This document shows, one piece after another, positions 27,657 through 36,507 of a stretch of DNA of 64,000 nucleotides. Source of the stretch: Pacificoceanicola sp049803835 (GTDB taxonomy: Bacteria > Pseudomonadota > Alphaproteobacteria > Rhodobacterales > Rhodobacteraceae); the NCBI RefSeq assembly GCF_049803835.1, contig NZ_JBNAGK010000010.1, positions 124,001 to 188,000 of the forward strand. Direction: 5' to 3'. A program made the translations under genes and the position numbers. Position 1 is the stretch's first letter. Each line of letters starts with the position of its first letter. Below the pieces are notes generated by a model. That model was not told the origin of the DNA and did no database searches. It worked only from the letters and a program-made list of their open reading frames with translations.

Positions 27657-29957
27657 ATGGCGAACATCGACGCGCAGATTACCACAGGCCGGGACGTGAG
27701 CGTGCAGGGGATTTTCCGCCTGCGCGTTCTGCTGTTCGCGGCTCTGGCGCTGGCGTCGGTGCTCTCCCTGCTGGCCCTGCCGTCCCTCGACTGGCGGTTG
27801 AACGCGCGGGAGCTGATCCCGGCGGGCGGCGTGCCGGAGCGGGTGCAAGCGGCGGAGGCGGTCTTTGGCCTGAGCGACACGATGACCGTGGGCTTCGTGC
27901 CGGAGAGTGGCAACGTATTCGCACCGGAGGCCCTGACGGTGGTCCGGGACCTGTCCGCGCGGTTGGCGGCGATCCCCGGTGTCGCGCATCTGACCAGCCT
28001 TGCGACCGTGCCGCAGGTGGCTATCGACGGCGGCGTGCTGAAGGTCGCCCCCCTGCTGGCCGAAGCCGATGTGGACGGTGCCCTTGGCACCCGTCTTGCG
28101 GCAGAGATCGGCGCGGCGGGGCAGGACAACGGCCTGCTGGTGTCCCGGGACCACGCCGCGACGATGCTCCAGATGCAGCTTGCCCCCGGCGCCGATGCGG
28201 AGGCGGTGATCGCGTCCGTTCAGGCGATGCTCGGCGGCCGCCCCGACATGGTGCTGACCGGGGCGCGGCTGGCGCAGGCGGAGCTGGGGCGGGCGCTGAT
28301 CCGCGATCTGGCGCTGTTCCTGCCCGCGATGGCGCTGATCCTCGGGGCCTTGCTCCTGGCGCTGTACCGGCATCCGCTGCCGGTTCTGGTGATCCTCGGG
28401 AAACTGATGGTGACGACGCTGCTTACCGCCGGGGTCATGGCCGGACTGGACATCGCGGTCTATGTGCCGACACTGATCCTGCCGGTGGTGATCCTCGTGA
28501 TCGCCGTCTCCGACGACATCTATGTCATCGACCATTGCCTCGCGAAGCTGCGCGAAGATCCGGCGCTGCCGTGGCAGGACGCCATCGCGGCGGCCATGCG
28601 CCGGGCGGTCCCTGCGGTGACCTTCTCGGCCCTGACCACAAGCGGCGGGCTGCTGGCGCTGATGCTGACGGCGCTCACTGCCTATTCGGATTTCGCCCTC
28701 GCCGGGGCCATCGGCATCGGCCTGTCCTATGTGTTGACCCTGACGCTCCTGCCTGCCTGCCTGTCGCTGGTCCGCCGCCCTCTGGCCCTGGCGGCGCAGG
28801 CGCGGCGGGCGCGGGTGCAGGGGGGCATGGCCGGGCTCTGGCGGCGCAGGCCGCGCGGGCGGCGGCTGGCGATGGCGCTCTCCGCCGTGCTGCTGGCGCT
28901 TGGCCTCGTCGCGGTGCCCCGGCTGACGATCAACGACAGCTGGCTGGCGAACCTGCCGGTGGATAGTGCCGTGCGGCAGGCGGATGGCGTGCTGTCGCGG
29001 CATGTTGCGGGTACGGTTCAGATGGCCTTGCTGGTCGAGGACCTGGCGGGCGGCTCACTGCTCGATGACGCGGTGGCGGCGCGGGTCTTCGCGGCGGAGC
29101 GGGTTCTCTCGGAGGCCAAAGGCGTCGGCGCGGTGCAGGGGGTCTTCGACGACATCCTGCGCACCAATGCGGCGCTGTCGGGGCAGGATTTCGGGCCGTA
29201 TGCGGATGCCCGGCGGGCGCAGGGCCTCCTCCCCGGCGAGCTTGTGCAGGGCGATATCGTCGTGCGCACTTTCCGCCGCTATCCGCTGGCCCCTCGCCTC
29301 ACAGCGGACGGCCGCATGGGGCTGGCCACGCTCTACCTGACCGGCGCCGATTATGCCTCTGTCAAGGCGTTGCTGGACGGGCCGGTGGCGGCGGTGAACG
29401 GCTCGGACCTCGGTCTGCGCCTGACCCCCTACGGCGAGGCCTGGGACGGGTTCCGCGCCATCGACCTCGTGACCGAAGGCTTCCCGCGCACCCTGATTGC
29501 CGCGCTGGCGATCACCTTCCTTCTGGCGGCGCTGCTGTTCCGATCGCTGACCGCCGCCTTCCTCGTCTTCCTGCCAACGCTCTGCACGATCCTGCTGCTG
29601 CACGGCTTCCTCGTCGTCACCGGCACCAGCCTCGGCATCGCGACAGCCATGTTCGCCGCCATCGCCATCGGCGCGAGCATCGACTACGCGATCCACCTGC
29701 TGGTGGCCTACCGGAATGCGCTGAAGGTCCTGCCGCCTGCACAAGCCCTCGACGCGGCGCTGGCCCTGACCGCCCCCGCGACAGTCTCGGCGGCGCTGGC
29801 GGTGGTGGGCGGCATCTCGGTGCTGCTGCTGTCGAAGGTGCCGCCGAACCTCGACCTCGGCCTGCTGATCTGCGCCAGCCTGATCCTCTCGGCGGCGCTC
29901 TCGCTCACCCTGATCCCCGCCTTCCTCGACGGGTCCATGAAACGGAGAGACGCATGA
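27657..29957 (+). CDS. MMPL-type RND exporter
   Basis: This 766-residue protein has twelve predicted membrane segments in two halves, each with a large periplasmic loop after helix 1 and the motif pattern of the RND/MMPL family (SDDIYVIDHCLAKL in half 1, IGASIDYAIHLLVAYRN in half 2). Proteins of this type move lipids, hopanoids or polyene pigments, as opposed to tripartite drug efflux; no adaptor protein is encoded beside it. It is followed with 4-bp overlap by a LolA-like gene; the same RND/LolA pairing occurs in aryl-polyene (xanthomonadin-type) clusters, which suggests export of a lipidic polyene to the outer membrane. The start at 27657 is the first ATG that leads straight into helix 1. 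Confidence 0.83.
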   Translation: MANIDAQITTGRDVSVQGIFRLRVLLFAALALASVLSLLALPSLDWRLNARELIPAGGVPERVQAAEAVFGLSDTMTVGFVPESGNVFAPEALTVVRDLSARLAAIPGVAHLTSLATVPQVAIDGGVLKVAPLLAEADVDGALGTRLAAEIGAAGQDNGLLVSRDHAATMLQMQLAPGADAEAVIASVQAMLGGRPDMVLTGARLAQAELGRALIRDLALFLPAMALILGALLLALYRHPLPVLVILGKLMVTTLLTAGVMAGLDIAVYVPTLILPVVILVIAVSDDIYVIDHCLAKLREDPALPWQDAIAAAMRRAVPAVTFSALTTSGGLLALMLTALTAYSDFALAGAIGIGLSYVLTLTLLPACLSLVRRPLALAAQARRARVQGGMAGLWRRRPRGRRLAMALSAVLLALGLVAVPRLTINDSWLANLPVDSAVRQADGVLSRHVAGTVQMALLVEDLAGGSLLDDAVAARVFAAERVLSEAKGVGAVQGVFDDILRTNAALSGQDFGPYADARRAQGLLPGELVQGDIVVRTFRRYPLAPRLTADGRMGLATLYLTGADYASVKALLDGPVAAVNGSDLGLRLTPYGEAWDGFRAIDLVTEGFPRTLIAALAITFLLAALLFRSLTAAFLVFLPTLCTILLLHGFLVVTGTSLGIATAMFAAIAIGASIDYAIHLLVAYRNALKVLPPAQALDAALALTAPATVSAALAVVGGISVLLLSKVPPNLDLGLLICASLILSAALSLTLIPAFLDGSMKRRDA

Positions 29958-30775
29958 AATCTGCCGTCGCCGCCCTGCTGTTCCTCGCCGGTCCCGCCCT
30001 CGCCGAGCCGGCGCTGGACCTCGTCACCCGCTACAACGCCCGCCCCATTGCCGCGCACGGCTGGCAGAGCGTCGATCTGGACCTGCTCACCGGGCAGGAG
30101 ATCACCCGGCATTTCGGTGTGATCAACGCCTGGTCCGCCGGGGGCGACATGGTCGATACGCTGTTCCTGCTGGATGCGCCGGAGGGGCTGCGCGGCACGA
30201 ATTACCTGCTGCAGGAACCGAAAGGGCAACCCGACCGGCTCGACGTGTTCCTCAATCTGCCGGTCGGCCTCAAGCAGGTGATCGCGCTGGAGCCGGAGCA
30301 GCTGGACGAGGGGCTGCTCGGGTCGGACTTCGCCTACCGCGACATCCGCTGGTTGCTGCCGGAGGTCGGGGTGTCCTATGCGCTGGCCGGTGAGGAGGTG
30401 ATCGCCGGGCTGCCAGTGACGGTGCTGGACGCGGAGGTGTCGGAGGATGTGGCGGGGCAGTTCCTCTGGGATCGCGCCCGCTTCTACCTCTCGCAGGAGC
30501 CGCTGTTCCTGATGGGGGCTGATTACCTTGCCGGGGACGCGCCCCTCAAACAGATGCGGGTCGAGGATCTGGCGCAGATCGACGGGCATTGGATCGCCAC
30601 GCTGATGACAATGCGGGTCGGGCCGGAGCGGTGGTCGCGGATCACGCTCAAGGACGTCAGTTTCACCGCGCGGGGCTATGGTCCGGAGGCGTTCACCCCC
30701 GCCGCCTTGCCCGCACTCGGCACCACTTTGCGCGAAACCGGGGTGATCCCGGTATCGGAAGGAGGCTCGGAATGA
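29954..30775 (+). CDS. LolA-like outer-membrane lipoprotein-sorting protein
   Basis: This 273-residue protein has a signal peptide (MKSAVAALLFLAGPALA-E) and a mature part fitting the LolA/LppX-type half-barrel that shields lipid chains in the periplasm (regions TRYNARP, YLLQEPKGQPDRL, WDRARFYLSQEPLFLMG, MRVEDLAQIDGHW). It overlaps the RND exporter gene by 4 bp and the first di-heme gene by 4 bp, so it is embedded in a coupled operon. The likely role is a periplasmic carrier for the hydrophobic product delivered by the RND protein. Confidence 0.75.
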   Translation: MKSAVAALLFLAGPALAEPALDLVTRYNARPIAAHGWQSVDLDLLTGQEITRHFGVINAWSAGGDMVDTLFLLDAPEGLRGTNYLLQEPKGQPDRLDVFLNLPVGLKQVIALEPEQLDEGLLGSDFAYRDIRWLLPEVGVSYALAGEEVIAGLPVTVLDAEVSEDVAGQFLWDRARFYLSQEPLFLMGADYLAGDAPLKQMRVEDLAQIDGHWIATLMTMRVGPERWSRITLKDVSFTARGYGPEAFTPAALPALGTTLRETGVIPVSEGGSE

Positions 30776-32649
30776 GACGGTTTGTCGGTGTCCTGTCCCT
30801 GATGGCGACGCCGCTCGCGGCGCAGGTGGCGGAGCGGCAGGATGACCTTTACGGCCTCGCGCTGCCCTATCCGCTGGTGCACCTGATCCACTCGAGGGAC
30901 ATCACGCAGGAGGGCACCACCGGCCAGCTCATGGCGGAGGACCCCTTCCTCCTCTACACCCTCGGGCGTGATCTGATCCGGCGGCAATACACCTTCGAGA
31001 ACGGTGCCTTCGGCCAGACCGGCGACGCCTCCATTCCGCTTTATGCCGGGGGCGCAGGCAGGGACCTTGCACCGCGCTTTGCCCGCGATCATGCGAATAG
31101 CTGCGGCGCCTGCCATTCCATGCCGCACCCGGAGCCGGGGGCGGGGCAATCGATTGCCTCCACCGGCGGCATGGGCCGCAACACGCCGCATTTCTACGGC
31201 GCGGGGCTGGTGGAGATGATCGGCGAGGAGGTTCGGCGGGACCTGATGCGGCGGTATGACGGGAACGGCAACGGCTGGATCGACCGCAGCGAGGTGGCGG
31301 GCCCGTCACCGGCGGTTGTCGGGGTCGGCGTCGAGGGCGTGACGGTCGATTACGGCGACCTTGCACCCGATGCCTTTGGCGTGCCGCAGCTGAACAGCGT
31401 GTTCCGCGTCTGGTATCTGGATGCCGCGGGCAGGGTGCTGGACGATGCGACAGGGCTGGACGATCCGCAGGTCGCGGGCTTCGACTTCGTCATGCAGCCT
31501 TTCGGCTGGGGGCGCGGGGATCGCATCCTGCCCGATGGACGGCGCATGGCGCAGGGCGCGGAGACCGGCAGCGTGCGGCAGTTCTATGTCGGCGCGTCCG
31601 ACCTGCACATGGGCATGGAGGCGCAGGACGGGTCCCTGATCGCGCCGGATGGCCAGCGGATTGCCGGTGTGTCCCTGCCCGGCGCGATGCAGGTGGACTT
31701 CGGCGACGTGGTGGACCGGCGCTTGGGGCATGACGCGCGCGGGCTGTCCACGGACGACCCCGACGGCGACGGGCGGCTTGCCGAGTTGAGCGAGGGCGAT
31801 GCGGATGCCGCCGAGTTCTACATGCTGCACGTCCCGCCGCCGGCGGTGGTGCCGCTGCCGGGGTTTGACGCCGGGAAGGCGCTGTTCGCGGAGGTCGGCT
31901 GCACCTCCTGCCATGTCGAGAGCTGGCACCTGCCGGGGCGCGATCCGCAAACCGGCGAGGGCGGCGACCGGCGGCTGTTCGATCTGGCGCTGAAGTCCCG
32001 TCCGGGCGGCCCGGAGGGCCGGCTCATCGACCTGCGCGGGGCGGATGGCAAGCCGTTGCGCGGGGCGCTGGATGTCGCCGGCGTCTACTCCGACTTCAAG
32101 CACTGGGACCTCGGCCCCGCCTTCGACGAGGTGCGTTATGACGGATCGGTGCAGACCACCCACCGCACCGCGCCGCTCTGGGGCGTGGGATCGACCGCGC
32201 CGTTCGGCCATTCGGGGCAGTTCCTGAGCCTGCATGCGGTGATCGCGGCGCATGGCGGCGCGGCTTCGGCGGCACGGGATGGGTATATGGCCCTGACGGA
32301 CGGGGAGCAGGACGAGGTGCAGGACTTCCTGCGCTCTCTGGTGCTCTACGTCAGCGACGAACTGCCGACCGATCTCGACGGCGACGGGGTGATCGCCGGG
32401 GATTTCGAGGTGAACGGCGCGGGCGTCGGCTATGAACGCTTCGATCCGCGTTTCCTGACGAAGACCCCGCCACGGTTCCACGAGGTCGCCCGCGTGATGG
32501 ACCACGAAGGGCGCGAGGTGCCGCTGATGATCCTGCAAAACCCCGACCCGCTCTATGGCCTGACCCTGCCGTTCCGCAAGGACGCGGATGGCGACGGGGT
32601 GCCGGATGTTCTGGACCGGGAAGCAAAGGTGATGGAGGGAACGCAATGA
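30772..32649 (+). CDS. Secreted di-heme c-type oxidoreductase with EF-hand loop
   Basis: This 625-residue protein has a signal peptide (MRRFVGVLSLMATPLAA), two c-haem sites, CGACH (residues 111-115) and CTSCH (377-381), and the overall shape of the DHOR/DUF1111 di-heme family, distant relatives of di-haem cytochrome c peroxidases. Between the haems is a textbook EF-hand loop at residues 163-174 (DGNGNGWIDRSE). More Asp-rich DxDxDG segments occur near the end (DLDGDG, DADGDG), so calcium probably shapes the enzyme. AAGGAGG precedes the ATG, which overlaps the LolA gene stop. The likely substrate is the exported polyketide; this is inferred only from location. Confidence 0.8.
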   Translation: MRRFVGVLSLMATPLAAQVAERQDDLYGLALPYPLVHLIHSRDITQEGTTGQLMAEDPFLLYTLGRDLIRRQYTFENGAFGQTGDASIPLYAGGAGRDLAPRFARDHANSCGACHSMPHPEPGAGQSIASTGGMGRNTPHFYGAGLVEMIGEEVRRDLMRRYDGNGNGWIDRSEVAGPSPAVVGVGVEGVTVDYGDLAPDAFGVPQLNSVFRVWYLDAAGRVLDDATGLDDPQVAGFDFVMQPFGWGRGDRILPDGRRMAQGAETGSVRQFYVGASDLHMGMEAQDGSLIAPDGQRIAGVSLPGAMQVDFGDVVDRRLGHDARGLSTDDPDGDGRLAELSEGDADAAEFYMLHVPPPAVVPLPGFDAGKALFAEVGCTSCHVESWHLPGRDPQTGEGGDRRLFDLALKSRPGGPEGRLIDLRGADGKPLRGALDVAGVYSDFKHWDLGPAFDEVRYDGSVQTTHRTAPLWGVGSTAPFGHSGQFLSLHAVIAAHGGAASAARDGYMALTDGEQDEVQDFLRSLVLYVSDELPTDLDGDGVIAGDFEVNGAGVGYERFDPRFLTKTPPRFHEVARVMDHEGREVPLMILQNPDPLYGLTLPFRKDADGDGVPDVLDREAKVMEGTQ

Positions 32650-34487
32650 AACGGCTGGTTTTTGCCCTGACCCTTGCGGGCCTCGGGACCACGGCGCTTG
32701 GGCAAGCCATCGAACGGCCCGACGATCCGCTTGGCATGGCCCTGCGGGAGCCGCGCGTGCGGGTTCTGCACGATGACAGGACGGGCGTGCCGGGGACCAG
32801 CATGGACCTGCAGGCCAGCGATCCCTGGCTGGCGTTCAAGCGCGGCGCGGACCTGTTCCAGCGCGAATGGCGGATCGAGGACGGGGTGTTTGCTCTGGCT
32901 GCCGATGGCTATGCGGAGGCCAACGCCAATTCCTGCGCCATGTGCCACAACATGCCGTATCGTAGCAGCGGCTTCGGCGGCAATGCGGCGGCGCCGGTGG
33001 GACATGGCCGAAATATCCCGCATCTGTTCGGCGTCGGCCTGATCGAGATGATCGGCATCCAGATCCGGCAGGACCTCTATGCGACGTACGACCTGAACGG
33101 GAACGGCTTCCTCGATGTGCCTGCGGAGACCGAAGGCGTGGAGGCATTGGTGGAGCCGGTGCCGGGAATGCCCTTGTCCTACGGCTGGCTGGACGACCGC
33201 GACGGCGACGGCGGGCCGGATCTGAACATGGTTCTGACGGTCAATTTCGTCGATGCCGAAGGCCGGGTGATCACCCGTGCCGCCGACGGCAGCCGGGCAA
33301 AACTCGGGGCGCCGGGCGTGGCGGGATACGACATCTCCACCGGGATTTTCGCGGCGTCGATCAGCGACCACCAGTTCCCGAGCCTGCGCCGCTTCTCCGA
33401 AGGGGTCATGCGCTCGGTCATGGGGTTCCGGATCGAGGCGCGGAAGGGTGAGGCGGATGAGGGCGCGTTTGGCGATCTCAAGGCAGGCGATGGCTGGGGG
33501 CCGGTGTCCAATGCCGGCATGGCGCAGCTGATCCTGCCCGCGCCGGATTTCGCGGCGATTGATCCCGAAGACTGCACCGCACAGCGGCAATCGGTGAGCG
33601 CCGGGGAGATCGACCTGCTGGAATGGTATCTCCTGAACACCCCCCGCGCCGCCCGGATGGAAAGCACGCCGGAGGCAGAGCGCGGCGAGGCGCTGTTTGC
33701 CGACATCGGCTGTACGACCTGCCATGTGGCGGATTGGCAGATCAAGCCGCAAGGGGCGGGTTATGCCGGGGACCGGCGGTTCTTTGACATCGACGTAACG
33801 GTGGCGGCGGATGGCACGGCATTGGGGAACCTGACCTTGCTGGCGGACAAGGACGATCAGGGCCACTGGCAACGGCGGTTCGGTGAGACCACCGTACAGG
33901 GCGTCTACAGCGACTTTCGCCATCACGAGATGGGGCCGCGCTTTGCCGAGTATTACTACGGTGCCCGCGCCGACAAGGCCTTCGCCCTGCGCCGTTTCCG
34001 CACGCCGCCGCTCTGGGGCGTTGGCTCTTCCGCGCCCTATGGCCATGACGGGCGCAGCCCGACGCTGGACCATGTGATCCGCAGGCATGGCGGCGAGGCG
34101 GAGGGGATGGCAGCGGCCTATGTGGGTCTTGCGGAACAGGACCGGGCCGATATCCTCGCCTTCCTGAACAGCCTCGTTCTCTACCAGCCCGATCAGGTGC
34201 AGGTGGACCTCGACGGCGACGGGGCGGTTTCGGGGATGCTGATGCGCGACGGCCAACCGCTTGGCCCCGAGACCTTCCGCCCGGAACTGCTCTTCGCCAA
34301 TACGCCCGCCTATGCCGGCTGGAACGCGGACCACAGCCGCTTCTCCCTCGCCATGACCAACGTGGACGAGGCCTATGGCCTGCAATTGACGGCGCTGAAG
34401 GATGCCAATGGCGACCAGATGTCTGATATGCTGCAATCGGGAGCCGGGGCGGACGGCTGCATGGCTCCCCCGAAACCCACTCAATGA
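32646..34487 (+). CDS. Second secreted di-heme c-type oxidoreductase
   Basis: This 613-residue paralogue of the preceding gene has a signal peptide (MKRLVFALTLAGLGTTALG), haem motifs CAMCH (residues 97-101) and CTTCH (356-360), and the conserved segment LWGVGSSAPYGHDG, also found in the first copy as LWGVGSTAPFGHSG. Its EF-hand-like loop (from Asp149) is degenerate: the twelfth position is Ala instead of Glu. It overlaps the first copy by 4 bp. Two tandem enzymes may oxidise different positions or work as a pair, one passing electrons to the other. Confidence 0.8.
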   Translation: MKRLVFALTLAGLGTTALGQAIERPDDPLGMALREPRVRVLHDDRTGVPGTSMDLQASDPWLAFKRGADLFQREWRIEDGVFALAADGYAEANANSCAMCHNMPYRSSGFGGNAAAPVGHGRNIPHLFGVGLIEMIGIQIRQDLYATYDLNGNGFLDVPAETEGVEALVEPVPGMPLSYGWLDDRDGDGGPDLNMVLTVNFVDAEGRVITRAADGSRAKLGAPGVAGYDISTGIFAASISDHQFPSLRRFSEGVMRSVMGFRIEARKGEADEGAFGDLKAGDGWGPVSNAGMAQLILPAPDFAAIDPEDCTAQRQSVSAGEIDLLEWYLLNTPRAARMESTPEAERGEALFADIGCTTCHVADWQIKPQGAGYAGDRRFFDIDVTVAADGTALGNLTLLADKDDQGHWQRRFGETTVQGVYSDFRHHEMGPRFAEYYYGARADKAFALRRFRTPPLWGVGSSAPYGHDGRSPTLDHVIRRHGGEAEGMAAAYVGLAEQDRADILAFLNSLVLYQPDQVQVDLDGDGAVSGMLMRDGQPLGPETFRPELLFANTPAYAGWNADHSRFSLAMTNVDEAYGLQLTALKDANGDQMSDMLQSGAGADGCMAPPKPTQ

Positions 34488-34509
34488 CCCTTTGGAAAGG
34501 ACAGATCCG

Positions 34510-35148
34510 ATGACCGACGTGACGCTTTACGGCCTGCCGCCCAGCACCTACGTCCGCACTGCCATCATGGCGCTGGAAGCCAAGGGCGCGGATTACACGC
34601 TCGAATTCCCGGACTTCCGCTCCGGGGCCTATGCCGAGTTGCACCCCTTCGGCCGCATCCCGGCGCTGCGCCACGGCGATCTGGTGCTCTACGAGACGCT
34701 GGCGATCTGCACCTACGTCGACGAGGCCTTCGACGGCCCGGCCCTGCAACCCGGCGATGCGGTGGGCAAGGCGCGGATGCTGCAATGGATCAGCGCGATC
34801 AACGATTACATGTACACCTCCTTTGTCCGGAACTGCGTGTCCGAGCGCTTCGTCAAGCCGATGCGCGGGATGCAGACGGATGAGGCGGTCTGTGCGGCGG
34901 CGAAGCCGACCATCGAGAAGCACCTCGGCATTCTGGACAAGGCCTTGAGCGCATCGCCTTATCTCTCCGGGGAGACGGTCAGCCTCGCCGATTACTTCCT
35001 CGCCCCGATCCTCGCCTATCTCGCGGTGACGCCGGAGGGGGAAGAGCTGATGCCTGGGCTGGAGGGCGTGGCGGCGTGGACCGAGCGGATGGCCGGAACG
35101 GCGGGTTACGCGCGCATCAACGCCGTGCCTCCTGCGAAGGCGGCCTGA
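34510..35148 (+). CDS. Glutathione S-transferase family protein
   Basis: This 212-residue protein has an N-terminal thioredoxin-like domain (residues 1-80; LYGLPPSTYVRTAIMALE, HPFGRIPAL, LYETLAICTYVDE) and a C-terminal all-helical domain, the GST layout. It has no signal peptide, so it is the one cytoplasmic enzyme in this part of the island. It may conjugate or reduce an electrophilic intermediate, or protect the cell from a reactive product. AAAGGA is ahead of the ATG at 34510. Confidence 0.88.
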   Translation: MTDVTLYGLPPSTYVRTAIMALEAKGADYTLEFPDFRSGAYAELHPFGRIPALRHGDLVLYETLAICTYVDEAFDGPALQPGDAVGKARMLQWISAINDYMYTSFVRNCVSERFVKPMRGMQTDEAVCAAAKPTIEKHLGILDKALSASPYLSGETVSLADYFLAPILAYLAVTPEGEELMPGLEGVAAWTERMAGTAGYARINAVPPAKAA

Positions 35149-35151
35149 GTC

Positions 35152-36507
35152 ATGGCGGGGGGTTGTCTGCTTCGTCTGCTGATGGCCGGGTTGCTGATGC
35201 TCTCGGCGGTCTGTGTGCGGGCGGAGGAGACCGCCCCGCCGATCCGCGAGGCGGTGCTGGACAACGGCCTGCGGCTGGTGGTCCTGCCCGTCCACCGCGC
35301 CCCCGTCGTCACCCATATGGTTTGGTACAGGACCGGCAGCGCGGACGATCCCTATGGCAAGTCCGGGCTGGCGCATTTCCTCGAACACCTGATGTTCAGC
35401 GGGACGCAGGCGCATCCGAAGGGGGATTACATCGGTGCCGTGAATGCCGTGGGGGGTATTCAGAACGCCTTCACCTCCTTCGATTTCACCGTCTATTTCC
35501 AGCAGGTTCCGGCGGAGGCGCTGGGCCGGATGATGGCCTTCGAGGCGGACCGGATGACCGGGCTCATGCTGAACGCCGAGGCGGTGGCCATAGAACACGA
35601 GGTCATCAAGGAAGAGCGCCGGGTGCGGGTGGACAACGATCCCGGCTCGATGATGGTCGAGGAGATGGACGCGACGCTGTTCCAGCGCCATCCCTACCGC
35701 AATCCGGTGGTCGGCTGGATGCGCGAGATCGAGGGGCTGACGCAGGCGGATGCCCTGGCCTTCTACGAACGGTACTACCGCCCCGACAACGCCATCGTGG
35801 TGGTGGTTGGCGATGTGGACTTCGACGCGGCGCTGGCGCTGGCGCAGAACAGCTACGGCAGGCTGCCACGCGGCCCCGGCACCGTGGCGCGGTCGCGGAT
35901 CATGGAGCCCGTCGTGAGCACCCGCCGCACGGTCTCGCTCAGCGATTCCCGCATCCGCGCCGCGAAGTTCCGCAAGTCATGGGTGGTGCCGAGCAACACC
36001 ACCGCCGCGCCGGGCGAGGCGGAGGCGCTGACCCTCCTCGCGGAGATCCTTGGCGGCGGGGCGCGGAGCCGTCTCTACACGGCGCAGGTGCTGGGCAGCG
36101 GCACCGCGAAAAGCGTCACCGTGCGCTATGACGGCAACCCCATGGATTACGGCTATTTCTCCTTCTACGGCGTGCCGCTGGACCCGGCGGACCTGATCCC
36201 GCTGGAGGCGGCCTTCGACGCGGAGCTTGCCCGGATCGCGGCGCAGGGCGTGACCGTGGCGGAAGTCGACGCGGCGCGGCGGCGCGTCCTGCGCGGACAG
36301 ATGTTCGAGCGCGACGATCCGCTCGTCATGGCGCGGTATCTCGGCATGGTGCTGGCCACCGGCGGCACTCTGGACGGCATCGCCAGCGAGGCAGAGCGGC
36401 TGGCAGCGGTCACGCCGGACGACATAGCCCGCGTGGCACGGGACCTCTTGCCACCGGATCGGGCCGTGACGGGCTATCTGCTGGCCCCGCAGGAGGTGGG
36501 ACAATGA
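35152..36507 (+). CDS. Secreted M16 zinc peptidase, catalytic subunit
   Basis: This 451-residue protein has a signal peptide (RLLMAGLLMLSAVCVRA) and the inverted zinc motif HFLEH at residues 75-79, with the downstream Glu in EHEVIKEERR, so it should be an active M16B metallopeptidase. It overlaps the next gene by 4 bp, and the two together form the usual active/inactive pair. Its role in a polyketide locus is unclear: it could process a secreted partner protein, such as the unknown secreted protein or one of the NTF2-like proteins, or degrade damaged proteins. Confidence 0.88.
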   Translation: MAGGCLLRLLMAGLLMLSAVCVRAEETAPPIREAVLDNGLRLVVLPVHRAPVVTHMVWYRTGSADDPYGKSGLAHFLEHLMFSGTQAHPKGDYIGAVNAVGGIQNAFTSFDFTVYFQQVPAEALGRMMAFEADRMTGLMLNAEAVAIEHEVIKEERRVRVDNDPGSMMVEEMDATLFQRHPYRNPVVGWMREIEGLTQADALAFYERYYRPDNAIVVVVGDVDFDAALALAQNSYGRLPRGPGTVARSRIMEPVVSTRRTVSLSDSRIRAAKFRKSWVVPSNTTAAPGEAEALTLLAEILGGGARSRLYTAQVLGSGTAKSVTVRYDGNPMDYGYFSFYGVPLDPADLIPLEAAFDAELARIAAQGVTVAEVDAARRRVLRGQMFERDDPLVMARYLGMVLATGGTLDGIASEAERLAAVTPDDIARVARDLLPPDRAVTGYLLAPQEVGQ

